A stretch of DNA of 64,000 nt. Source: Lysinibacillus fusiformis (GTDB lineage Bacteria > Bacillota > Bacilli > Bacillales_A > Planococcaceae). Positions 15,893-23,577 of this stretch are shown here, in pieces. A program made the position numbers and the translations under genes. Each line of letters begins with the position of its first letter. Within the stretch, counting starts at the first letter, position 1. The stretch lies in NCBI RefSeq assembly GCF_016925635.1, contig NZ_CP070490.1, positions 4,656,001 to 4,720,000 on the forward strand. Reading direction: 5' to 3'. The notes under the pieces were generated by a model that was given only the letters and a program-made list of their open reading frames with translations, did not search any database and was not told where the DNA came from.

Positions 15893-16455
15893 GTTGAAAA
15901 ACAAAACCATCAATAGAATTTTTGTGAAAGGTGAAAATGGTTTCCGTTGCAGGCTACTTGCTTTCCTGTGGGCGAGCGCCGAATCGCTTCCTCCGCTACC
16001 GCTCCGTTTAGAGTTTTGCCTGTCTCGCTATCCCACGGGAGTCAAGTAGCCCTCCACTCCAACCTACAAAATGTTAACTTTTTAGCAAAGATTTTCAACT
16101 AAAGTGAAGGTCTTCACTACCCATTTTATGGAGGGCTTTTGACACTCATCACTTCTTCGCAATGAAAATAAGAGTCTATCCTTTCTCTAATCATACAAAT
16201 AATGGGCTAATTTGATTACTACGGCTAGCTAGTATGAAAGATAAGGAAAAGCCACTTTTGCAGAATGGTTGATTGGAGTGGAGCTAGCGTCACTCCTAGG
16301 GGATTTAGCGTCACAGAGGAGACCCTGGAGCGAACGGAAGTGAGTGAAGCGGCTCATCGGACGCCCCCTGGAAAGGACGCTGGCGGAACGGAAATCAACC
16401 CCTCGCCTTGCCAAAAGGTCTTTTTCTGCTAGTGACATGATCTTTTTTCAACAAC
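15893..16455 (+). repeat. dispersed non-coding element, copy A (563 bp)
   Basis: Bounded by GTTGAAAAAC on the left and its complement TTTTTTCAACAAC on the right. Two GC-rich modules stand out from the AT-rich surroundings. Module 1 (about 15950-16056) folds as a long hairpin (GGCTACTTG..CAAGTAGCC, CCTGTGGG..CCCACGGG, GCGAG..CTCGC). Module 2 (about 16269-16411) is closed by GGTTGATT/AATCAACC. The whole element matches 38669-39176 read in reverse complement, with ~30 bp more in the middle. It carries no credible ORF or transposase. A direct terminator copy lies outside each end. Confidence 0.85.
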
Positions 16456-16457
16456 AT

Positions 16458-16492
16458 GAAAGCCCCGCTTCACAGTTGAAGTGGGGCTTTTC
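16458..16492. terminator. terminator copy 2 (right of element A)
   Basis: GAAAGCCCCGCTTCA-CAGT-TGAAGTGGGGCTTTTC: the same stem as at 15855-15888 in the same orientation, with a CA insertion in the loop. It now serves the minus-strand bmrD gene. Confidence 0.85.
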
Positions 16493-16499
16493 GTAGCTA

Positions 16500-18233
16500 T
16501 TATTGTAAGGAATTCGCTTGCATTTGATACATCTTGTCATAGATTCCGCCAAGTGCTAGCAGTTCATCATGCGTGCCGTTTTCTACAATTTTCCCTCGAT
16601 CAAGCACGAGGATACGATCTGCATTTTTAATCGTAGAAAGTCGGTGGGCAATAATAAACGTTGTTCGCCCTTTTTTAAGGACATCCATCGCATGCTGAAT
16701 AATTTCTTCCGTTTCCGTATCAATATTCGATGTCGCTTCATCTAATATTAAAATCGCTGGATCGAAAGCAAGTGCACGTGCAAACGAAATCAACTGACGT
16801 TGTCCTGATGATAATGTACTGCCCTTCTCAATGACTGGCTCCTCATAGCCATTCGGTAAGTTCGCTAAAACACGTTCTCCCCCGACAGCATTTAAAGAAG
16901 CTTCTATTTTCTCTTGGGAGATGCGAGGGTTGTTTAAGCCAACATTGGACGCTATCGTACCCGTAAATAAATAGGGGTCCTGTAGCACAATCCCCATATG
17001 TTCACGCATCGTTTGACGAGGAACAGAGGTGATATCAATGCCATCAATGGTAATTTTACCTTTTGACGGGTCGTAGAAGCGGAATAACAAGTTCATAATG
17101 GAACTTTTCCCTGAGCCTGTATGACCAACTAAGGCAATTGTTTCACCTTGATGTGCTTCAAATGATAGGTTTTTCAGCACGTATTCATTGTCTTTATAAG
17201 CAAAGGAAACATCTTCAAAGACCACATTTCCTTTATATCGTGGAATGCTCTTTTCAGAAACAGGCTCTCCATCTGTATCTAGCACCTCAAAGACACGTTT
17301 CCCTGCAACGAGAGAACGCTCAAGCTGAGAAAATTGGTTGACGATATTCGTAATTGGGTTAAACAGCTTTGTTAAATAATCGACAAACGCATACAATGTC
17401 CCCGCTGAAATCACTTCAGTAGCTGTAAATGACTGTGTACCAAAATAGAAAATAAACACGGTAAACATAATGAGCCTTAACGTATTCACAAGGTTAAAGG
17501 AAGTCGCTGAATCAAGCACTAATAGCTTACGTCCATAAGCATAATGCTCATTATTCATATCATCAAATTCCTTCGTCATTTGTTGCTCGCGACGGAATGC
17601 CTGAATAATCGTCATGCCCTGAATGGATTCATTAATCATGGCATTAATATCTGCGATTTTTGTACGAATGACATCGTTATATTTGGAGGCGATTTTTCGA
17701 TACAAAATCATCCACACATAAACAATGGGAATCATTATTAAAGCAAGCATTGCCATTTTCCAATTTAAAATAAAGAGTGCGATATACACCCCAAAAATAG
17801 AAATGAAGCTCGTCACAAAATTGGATAATACCTGTACATATAAATTACGAACTGCTTCTGTATCGTTCGTTACACGAGCAACAATTTTACCTGCTGGTAA
17901 ATTGTCGAAATACTGGATCGGTAAAGTTTGAATATGTTCAAAGACATCCTGACGTAATTTTTGGATTACACGGTTTGCACCGATTTGCAAATAAATATAC
18001 ATAAAATAGCGTAATATAGCCGTTGCAATGGCTAATAATAAATAAACAATGAGCAACCATGTAATCGGTTTGATTTCAATATGACCGATCGTCATGTAAT
18101 GATCAATAATATGTTTCGCAATAAATGGCCCAACAAGCTCCGTAAATACGGCAATTGTCAGGAAGAATAAGCCTAATAATATCGGCTTTTTAAAATACAT
18201 CGCATAGCGTATTAAACGTTGACTCGTACTCAT
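16500..18233 (-). CDS. bmrD: ABC multidrug exporter half-transporter, BmrD-like
   Basis: 577 residues: six-helix type IV membrane domain (about 1-310) and ABC ATPase. Walker A GHTGSGKSS, signature LSSGQRQ, Walker B ILILDEATSNID with the catalytic Glu, and H-loop AHRLST are all intact. It is shorter than B. subtilis BmrD (YheH). Its start overlaps the end of the partner gene by 4 bp (ATGA). Together they should form a heterodimeric drug exporter in which this subunit supplies the catalytically competent site. Confidence 0.88.
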   Translation of the reverse strand: MSTSQRLIRYAMYFKKPILLGLFFLTIAVFTELVGPFIAKHIIDHYMTIGHIEIKPITWLLIVYLLLAIATAILRYFMYIYLQIGANRVIQKLRQDVFEHIQTLPIQYFDNLPAGKIVARVTNDTEAVRNLYVQVLSNFVTSFISIFGVYIALFILNWKMAMLALIMIPIVYVWMILYRKIASKYNDVIRTKIADINAMINESIQGMTIIQAFRREQQMTKEFDDMNNEHYAYGRKLLVLDSATSFNLVNTLRLIMFTVFIFYFGTQSFTATEVISAGTLYAFVDYLTKLFNPITNIVNQFSQLERSLVAGKRVFEVLDTDGEPVSEKSIPRYKGNVVFEDVSFAYKDNEYVLKNLSFEAHQGETIALVGHTGSGKSSIMNLLFRFYDPSKGKITIDGIDITSVPRQTMREHMGIVLQDPYLFTGTIASNVGLNNPRISQEKIEASLNAVGGERVLANLPNGYEEPVIEKGSTLSSGQRQLISFARALAFDPAILILDEATSNIDTETEEIIQHAMDVLKKGRTTFIIAHRLSTIKNADRILVLDRGKIVENGTHDELLALGGIYDKMYQMQANSLQ

Positions 18234-19972
18234 GAGGCACCTCCTTCTAGCTGCTGACGGTCAAATTGCTCTTTATACCATCCTTGTTGCGCAAGAAGTT
18301 CCTCATGTGTTCCCTGCTCTACAATTTGCCCATCATCCAATACGATGATGACATCCGCATGCTGAATACCAGACAAGCGATGCGTTGTGATAATGGTTGT
18401 TTTACCTTGACGTTCACGCTGAATATTTTCAATAATTCGTGCCTCCGTCTTCGCGTCGACAGCTGAAAGGGAATCATCCAGCATTAAAATTTCAGGATCT
18501 TTAATTAATGCACGGGCAATGGATACACGTTGTTTTTGACCGCCTGAAAGAGAGACACCCTTTTCTCCAACAAGTGTTTCAAGGCCCATTGGTAGATTGC
18601 CTAAATCCTTTTCAAAATACGCGGCATGAATCGCCTGCTGTAATTCTGCTTGTGTTGCATCTTCTTTCCCAAATAAAATATTTTCACGAATAGTCCGTGA
18701 GAATAGCACATGATCTTGCGGCACATAACCAATCCAGTCGAGAATCTGCTCCTTCGTTTGAGCGGTAATATCGATACCGTCAATGGAAAGCTGTCCCTGT
18801 CCGATTGGGTATTCTCGCAATAATTGGCGTAGGAAGGTTGTTTTACCTGCCCCTGTTTTACCAACAATGCCGAGCGTTTGACCTTTTTTCAAGGACAGTG
18901 AAATTTGCTGTAGATTTTTCACCTGACTCATTGGATATTGGAATGTTAAAGCATCAAAGCCAATCGCATTCGGTGTCGCAATCATTTGCGGATTCGGAAT
19001 ATTTCGAACATCTGCCTCGTAGTTCAATGTTTCCTGTACGCGATCTAGTGAGGCATTCCCCTGCTGCATAACATTGATGAGCTCGCCAATTGCAAATATT
19101 GGCCAAACAGCTAAACCTAAATAAACATTAAACGTGACCAATTGTCCAACTGTCATCGCTTCCGTTGCCACTAAATGAGCCCCGTAGCCAAGTGCTACCA
19201 CATAGCTAATACCTGTTCCGACTTTTGTAATTGGACCAAATAAAGCATTGATTTTAGCTGTGTGAATATTTTTCGCATACACGACTTCACTCATATCCGC
19301 AAAATTAGCCTCATCCTTTTTTTCCTGCACATAGGCGCGCACCACTCGCACACCTGCCACAGATTCAAGTACACTATCGTTTAGCTCCCCAAAAGCATCT
19401 TGTGCCTTCATATAACGCTCATGAACAATTTTCCCTAAATATTGAATGAGGATTGCCATGATAGGGACTGGTAACATCGCAAAAAATGTGAGCTTCCACG
19501 AAATCATATAGCCCATCGCAAAAATAATAAAGCCCATATAAACCGTTGAATCAATCAATGTCATAATGCCAAAACCAGCTGTCATGGAAACGGCATTTAA
19601 ATCATTTGTTGCACGTGCCATGAGATCGCCTGTACGGTTTTTCTCATAAAACGTTGGGGTCATGCGTAAAAAATGCTGCATCAAGTTTCGACGTAAAATT
19701 TTCTCAAGGTTGATAGCCCCTTCAAATAGTCGGAATTGCCACACAAAATTTAATAAATAGCCCCCAATAATAATCCCAATAAAAATCAATACATACTTAG
19801 TTAAAATAGCTGGTGTCATCGCTCCTGTAGTCAATAGATCAATAATTGAGCCGAGTAAATATGGAGGCACAACCTCTAATCCACTAGCAACCATCAGTAA
19901 AACAATGGCAACCGTATATTGCTTCCAGTATTGTTTAAAGAACCAGCCTAATTTACTTAACACATCAAACAT
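18230..19972 (-). CDS. bmrC: ABC multidrug exporter half-transporter, BmrC-like
   Basis: 580 residues, membrane domain plus ATPase. The N-terminus (LGWFFKQYWKQY) and overall length match B. subtilis BmrC (YheI). Walker A is GKTGAGKTT and the signature LSGGQKQR. Walker B reads MLDDSLSAVD, with Asp where the catalytic Glu normally sits: the degenerate site expected in the asymmetric partner of a heterodimer. First gene of the bmrCD unit, preceded by a leader ORF and attenuator as in B. subtilis bmrB-bmrCD. Confidence 0.88.
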   Translation of the reverse strand: MFDVLSKLGWFFKQYWKQYTVAIVLLMVASGLEVVPPYLLGSIIDLLTTGAMTPAILTKYVLIFIGIIIGGYLLNFVWQFRLFEGAINLEKILRRNLMQHFLRMTPTFYEKNRTGDLMARATNDLNAVSMTAGFGIMTLIDSTVYMGFIIFAMGYMISWKLTFFAMLPVPIMAILIQYLGKIVHERYMKAQDAFGELNDSVLESVAGVRVVRAYVQEKKDEANFADMSEVVYAKNIHTAKINALFGPITKVGTGISYVVALGYGAHLVATEAMTVGQLVTFNVYLGLAVWPIFAIGELINVMQQGNASLDRVQETLNYEADVRNIPNPQMIATPNAIGFDALTFQYPMSQVKNLQQISLSLKKGQTLGIVGKTGAGKTTFLRQLLREYPIGQGQLSIDGIDITAQTKEQILDWIGYVPQDHVLFSRTIRENILFGKEDATQAELQQAIHAAYFEKDLGNLPMGLETLVGEKGVSLSGGQKQRVSIARALIKDPEILMLDDSLSAVDAKTEARIIENIQRERQGKTTIITTHRLSGIQHADVIIVLDDGQIVEQGTHEELLAQQGWYKEQFDRQQLEGGAS

Positions 19973-20011
19973 ACATCATAACCTTCTTTCCTCCGTGCTG
20001 TTGTGGGTGGC

Positions 20012-20068
20012 TACCCACTTTCTAGAAATTCCTTTTTGAAAATCATTCGTCGTACTGTGTTTCGCATA
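20012..20068 (-). CDS. second short ORF in the bmrCD leader (18 codons)
   Basis: MRNTVRRMIFKKEFLESG, with AAAAAAGGAG 9 nt before ATG. It lies after the attenuator and before bmrC. The stop codon is inside a small hairpin (GTGGGT-AGCC-ACCCAC) just ahead of the bmrC ribosome site. Basic peptide. It could couple translation to bmrC; I cannot show that it is made. Confidence 0.4.
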
Positions 20069-20111
20069 TACATACACTCCTTTTTTGTTTCACTACAACC
20101 TTTTTTGCACA

Positions 20112-20147
20112 AAAAAAGACACATACCCTAAAAGAGTAAGTGTCTCT
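20112..20147 (-). terminator. attenuator terminator in the bmrCD leader
   Basis: On the minus strand AGACACTTACTC pairs with GGGTATGTGTCT (one mismatch, one wobble) and is followed by TTTTTTTG. It lies 52 bp past the leader ORF stop and ~140 bp before bmrC, so transcripts should end here unless antitermination occurs. Confidence 0.8.
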
Positions 20148-20198
20148 TATAAAAGGCAGGATAATTCCATACCTTTTTCTGCAATTTTAAATAAATGT

Positions 20199-20255
20199 TA
20201 GGCATGGACAATGTATGTAACTGTGATAGAATGTGATACTGATAAAATGAACATT
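20199..20255 (-). CDS. leader peptide of bmrCD (BmrB-like)
   Basis: 18 codons, MFILSVSHSITVTYIVHA, with AAAGGAGG 8 nt before ATG. The start region (GGCATGACAATG) is complementary to the end of the ORF (CATTGTC-CATGCC), so a stalled or absent ribosome changes the RNA fold. In B. subtilis, BmrB translation controls bmrCD by ribosome-mediated attenuation. The layout here (promoter, leader ORF, terminator, bmrCD) is the same, but the peptide has to be tested. Confidence 0.7.
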
Positions 20256-20298
20256 GTCATGCCCTCCTTTAGTTTATTTGTTATAGTGTTCTTGAAGA

Positions 20299-20326
20299 TT
20301 ATCACACTATAGAAATATTTGTCAAC
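20299..20326 (-). promoter_or_regulatory. sigma-A promoter of the bmrCD leader
   Basis: Minus strand TTGACA (20326-20321), 16 bp, GATAAT (20304-20299). The start site would fall about 25 bp before the leader-peptide ribosome site. Confidence 0.75.
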
Positions 20327-20835
20327 TATCACCCTGTTATTTTTTATCATTTTCAAGAAATAGTTAGCGCTTTAAAGCATTGAAATGCTCTAAGGAATCA
20401 AAGGGAGAACATGCTTAAAATTACAGTATTATCTATAACCTTACAATAATTCTATGGCACAAACATTAACCTAAAGACTGAAATCCAAGGCTAGAGATTT
20501 TGATACCCAGTAGTAGACAATAGAATATTCTTTTTGCGTCTGTTGCACTCCTTCCATATGCTTATCTCATCATCTTTATTTAGTTAATTATTATTTAGTT
20601 ATTTATTATTTAGTAGTGTCGGGATTTCCGTTTATGGATTAGCCGTCACCGGGTTTTCCGTCAACGGCTTCACATAAGAGGGACAAAGAATTGTCCTTGT
20701 AATAAAAAATATTTCAATTTCCACATATAATATTTCGAAATATTATTTCATGCGCATCTATAACTTTCTATACACTATATACATTTTAACAATCGATTTT
20801 GGGACATAACTTGAATTGAAATATTTCTAAAATTT
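20327..20835. other. 509-bp intergenic stretch without a supported gene
   Basis: AT-rich. It contains a short hairpin (AAAGCATT-GAA-ATGCTCT near 20375), a 12-codon ORF with AAGGGAG (start 20411, MLKITVLSITLQ) that I cannot support further, a TTATTTAGT-rich run at about 20577-20615, and a GC-richer patch with repeated CCGTCA at about 20627-20665. There is no fluoride-riboswitch consensus although crcB follows. Confidence 0.5.
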
Positions 20836-20863
20836 TTGTCTCATGATACACTTTCATTATAGT
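20836..20863 (+). promoter_or_regulatory. promoter of the crcB operon
   Basis: TTGTCT (20836-20841), 16 bp, TATAGT (20858-20863), 21 bp before the crcB start. Confidence 0.55.
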
Positions 20864-20884
20864 CATTTTCAGTAAGGGGTTTTT

Positions 20885-21250
20885 ATGTTGAGGTCATTTC
20901 TAGCCGTGGGAATTGGTGGAATTCTTGGTGCCATCTGTCGATATAGTCTGAGTCTCGCCGTTCCCAATACAGAAATATTTCCATTCACAACACTGTTTAT
21001 TAATTTACTGGGCTGCTTTTGCTTAGCATGGCTTTTTACTTCATTTATAAAACGCACACCTATTGTACTAGGAGTAGGTACAGGGTTTTGTGGAGCTTTT
21101 ACTACCTTTTCGACATTTTCCTTAGAGACACTATTACTCCTAGAAAATAGCGAGTGGCTACAGGCTGTACTCTATGTTACAGTGAGTGTTTTAGGTGGAT
21201 TAGCTTGCACATGGCTGGGAATACGACTTGCTAGGGGGCGTATTGCATGA
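20885..21250 (+). CDS. crcB: fluoride channel subunit CrcB/Fluc (first of pair)
   Basis: 121 residues, four membrane helices. Fluc signatures: GGILGAICRY at the N-terminus, NLLGCF and GTGFCGAFTTFSTFSLE (Phe-box and TTFSTF). Fluc channels expel F- and work as dual-topology homodimers or, when two genes are present as here, as heterodimers of opposite topology. ATG behind AAGGGG. Overlaps the second subunit by 4 bp. Confidence 0.93.
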   Translation: MLRSFLAVGIGGILGAICRYSLSLAVPNTEIFPFTTLFINLLGCFCLAWLFTSFIKRTPIVLGVGTGFCGAFTTFSTFSLETLLLLENSEWLQAVLYVTVSVLGGLACTWLGIRLARGRIA

Positions 21251-21576
21251 TTTTAGTCGGAATTGGTGGATTTTTTGGCGCTCTTTCTAGATTTTATTTA
21301 GGAAAATTACTTGTACATCCCTATCCATGGGCGACTTTTATTATTAATTGTACAGGCTCCTTTGCGCTTGGTTTCTTATTTGCCCTACATCTTAGTGATT
21401 GGTTATGGCAATTAATGGGCATAGGTTTTTTAGGAGCCTACACAACTTTTTCTACTTTTGGATTTGAATGTCTACAGCTTATAGAACAACAAAAATGGAG
21501 ACAAGCCATTAGCTATATTGCCAGTACCTTGCTAATTGGCGTACTTTGTGCAGCTATTGGTTATCTAGTCGTATAA
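21247..21576 (+). CDS. crcB: fluoride channel subunit CrcB/Fluc (second of pair)
   Basis: 109 residues with four helices: GGFFGALSRFYLG, NCTGSFALGFL, GFLGAYTTFSTFGFE. Translationally coupled to the first subunit (ATGA overlap). The pair should form one heterodimeric F- channel. Confidence 0.93.
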   Translation: MILVGIGGFFGALSRFYLGKLLVHPYPWATFIINCTGSFALGFLFALHLSDWLWQLMGIGFLGAYTTFSTFGFECLQLIEQQKWRQAISYIASTLLIGVLCAAIGYLVV

Positions 21577-21590
21577 AAGAGGGTGAACTA

Positions 21591-21938
21591 GTGACACAGC
21601 CGTCAAAAGAGTTATTGGAGGAATTAGAAGTTGAAATAGAGCAAACGCTCTATGCATTGATTGACCTAGAATTAGAGGAAAATTACGCTACCATGAATAC
21701 ACAATTTGCGCAATTACTTGCCAAGGTTCAGACAGCCCTGTTAATTAATTACAAGTTGGATGTTCTCGTTGAACCTCAAGCTTTTGCAACTGAAACTTGT
21801 ATTCTTTTACAGAGCCTCATAGAAGCAAAGGCGAGACCAAATAAAAGGCATAAACTGTTAACACATCGCATGATTTTGAAAATTTGGTTACGAAAAAATC
21901 AACGATTCATGAGGGAATTTCTACCTCAAATGTTTTAG
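21591..21938 (+). CDS. hypothetical helical protein, third gene of the crcB operon
   Basis: 115 residues from a GTG behind GAGGGTGA; a longer reading frame to 21546 lies inside crcB and lacks a ribosome site. Acidic N-terminal helices (LLEELEVEIEQTLYALIDLELEE), a basic C-terminal third (KARPNKRHKLLTHRMILKIWLRKNQRF) and no membrane segments. Not recognised. Its place behind crcB and before the shared terminator suggests co-expression only. Confidence 0.6.
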   Translation: MTQPSKELLEELEVEIEQTLYALIDLELEENYATMNTQFAQLLAKVQTALLINYKLDVLVEPQAFATETCILLQSLIEAKARPNKRHKLLTHRMILKIWLRKNQRFMREFLPQMF

Positions 21939-21970
21939 GCGCCACTTGAAATTGCAAGGGCGCCTTTTTT
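21938..21970. terminator. terminator between crcB operon and sirtuin gene
   Basis: GGCGCC-A-CTTG pairs with CAAG-GGCGCC, followed by TTTTTT on the plus strand. It overlaps the stop of the upstream gene, and its T-run reaches the 3' end of cobB. Confidence 0.85.
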
Positions 21971-22664
21971 AAATTTGAAGTTTTTGCAACACTTCTTTTA
22001 TTTTCCCCCTCACCGTCAGATCAAATGGGGTTGTCTGCTGTGAAATATCCATATTAATATAAACGGTTTTTCCTGTTGTCATCATAGGCAGTTGATTGAC
22101 GGGATATACCTCAAGACTCGTTCCAAGGACAAGTTCAGCTGTTTTAATTTCCTCCATGGAACGGTGCCAGCTTGCTTGTGGTAGGCTTTCTCCAAATAGC
22201 ACGACATTTGGACGAAGTTTCCCACCGCAATGGGTGCAACTAGGCTTGTTCAAGAAGCTTTCCATACCACCAGCCTGCTGGCAACGTTGACAACGAATAG
22301 ACCGAATGGAACCATGTAATTCCTCGACGTATTGACTTCCCGCTAATTGGTGAAAGCCATCCACATTTTGAGTAGCGATTAGAGACACTAGACCTCTTTG
22401 TTCCCAATCAGCTAATATAAGATGCCCCTCATGGGGAGCCGCCTTTTCTAGGTTTTCGATACGTGTTTTATAAAATTCATGAAATAATGAGTAATGATCT
22501 GTTAATGCTTCCGTTGTCGCGACAGTTCTTGGATCCATTTGTTTCCACCAACCAGATGCTGAACGGAAATCAGGAACTCCACTTTCTGTTGACATGCCCG
22601 CTCCTGATAGAATCACTGTATTATTTGAGGATAGTAACCACTCACGTAAACGTTCTATTGCCAT
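21969..22664 (-). CDS. cobB: SIR2-family NAD-dependent protein deacylase
   Basis: 231 residues. GAGMSTESGVPDFR (21-34) forms the NAD loop, TQNVDGFH (98-105) and catalytic His117 in ELHGS follow. A zinc ribbon has Cys125, Cys128, Cys143 and Cys146, and GTSLEV closes the NAD site. It removes acyl groups from lysines, with AcsA-type enzymes the classic targets. Start behind AAAAGGAGG. Monocistronic. Confidence 0.93.
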   Translation of the reverse strand: MAIERLREWLLSSNNTVILSGAGMSTESGVPDFRSASGWWKQMDPRTVATTEALTDHYSLFHEFYKTRIENLEKAAPHEGHLILADWEQRGLVSLIATQNVDGFHQLAGSQYVEELHGSIRSIRCQRCQQAGGMESFLNKPSCTHCGGKLRPNVVLFGESLPQASWHRSMEEIKTAELVLGTSLEVYPVNQLPMMTTGKTVYINMDISQQTTPFDLTVRGKIKEVLQKLQI

Positions 22665-22718
22665 TTTCCCCCTCCTTTTTTCGTATTAAAACTACCTTCA
22701 CCTATTTCGACAATCAAC

Positions 22719-23345
22719 CTATTTTTCCTCTGCATTCTTATAGGAATGTTTAAAAGGAGGCTTCCATTTTAATTTATTATTCACAGATAACATGCGAATC
22801 ACTACTATAAAAATAACAATGACTGACAATTCAAGCGGGCTGTCCCACCCTAACCATATCCAAAGGGCACATACAAATGTTAGGACAGCATGTATTTCTT
22901 CTCTTAATGCAAGTGGCGTTCTACCCGCTAACAAATCTCGAACCATGCCTCCACCAACACCTGTAAACATCGACGCTATAATAATGATGCCGAGGTCATG
23001 ATGCAAGCTTTTTGCTAATAATCCCCCTTGAATAGCGAACGAAGCCAGTCCAATCGAATCAAAGAAGTAGCCCCAGCGGTTCCAGTGGTGAATCCAATTC
23101 CTTTTGACAAATAAAATAGCCGTCAGCGTGACTAAAACGACTAATAAGGATTGCCGCTCCCATATATCTGACACAGGGATATCCAGTACAACGTTGCGGA
23201 TAATGGAACCACCATAGGAAGTTGTAAGACCAAGCACAAATATGCCAATAAAAGAATAGTTGGCCTGTAACGCAACAAATGCTCCACTAATGGCGTAGGC
23301 AATAATGCCAATGATATGTAGTACTGACCATGTCACATAATCCAT
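22719..23345 (-). CDS. UPF0126/TRIC-type seven-helix membrane protein (YvgT-like)
   Basis: 208 residues with two GG-containing repeats (YGGSIIRNVVL and GVGGGMVRDLL), each starting a three-helix unit: the bacterial TRIC/UPF0126 fold, a trimeric cation-channel family. The ATG directly follows GGAG with too little spacing; a GTG three codons on (8-nt spacing) is a good alternative start. The gene sits right behind an intrinsic terminator in a ~190-nt leader, which suggests attenuation control. The physiological ion is unknown. Confidence 0.82.
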   Translation of the reverse strand: MDYVTWSVLHIIGIIAYAISGAFVALQANYSFIGIFVLGLTTSYGGSIIRNVVLDIPVSDIWERQSLLVVLVTLTAILFVKRNWIHHWNRWGYFFDSIGLASFAIQGGLLAKSLHHDLGIIIIASMFTGVGGGMVRDLLAGRTPLALREEIHAVLTFVCALWIWLGWDSPLELSVIVIFIVVIRMLSVNNKLKWKPPFKHSYKNAEEK

Positions 23346-23361
23346 CTCCTTTTTAATATAC

Positions 23362-23564
23362 AAAAAAGCCCACCATAAAATAGTTGCGCTTTGATTACGC
23401 AAACTATTTTATGGTGGGCTAATATTCTAGCAGTAGTACCTACTAATTTATCCATCTCACCATGTATCATAAAAAATTATATAGAAGCTATGCAATAGTT
23501 AAATGACACAACGACCATAAAATTTCCTAGTTAAAATTGTAATTGATTTTTTTGTTAAACTCAA
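23362..23564 (-). promoter_or_regulatory. leader with intrinsic terminator before the YvgT/TRIC gene
   Basis: Minus strand: TTGAGT (23564-23559), 17 bp, TACAAT (23541-23536), then a leader of about 165 nt ending in a long terminator (18-bp stem AGCCCACC...GGTGGGCT plus TTTTTT, 23420-23362) only ~17 bp before the start codon. An early leader segment (23524-23515) can pair with nine bases of the terminator's 5' arm and so act as antiterminator. A 13-codon ORF (MVVVSFNYCIASI) starts inside this segment. No known riboswitch or T-box consensus seen. Confidence 0.6.
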
Positions 23565-23577
23565 TATGAATTTTTGA

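Noticed and set aside
16229-16438. Minus-strand ORF of 69 codons inside element A (and similar frames at 38616-38889 in element B)
   Set aside because: They arise from the GC-rich hairpin module shared by both copies; frames differ between copies and none has a ribosome site.
15893-16455. Degenerate insertion sequence with transposase
   Set aside because: No DDE, HUH or serine/tyrosine recombinase remnant in any frame; better described as a non-autonomous element.
20327-20884. Fluoride riboswitch upstream of crcB
   Set aside because: The conserved crcB-motif segments are not present in the leader or nearby.
23362-23564. T-box or glycine riboswitch
   Set aside because: No T-box sequence (AGGGTGGNACCGCG) and no glycine aptamer core; left as an unclassified attenuator.
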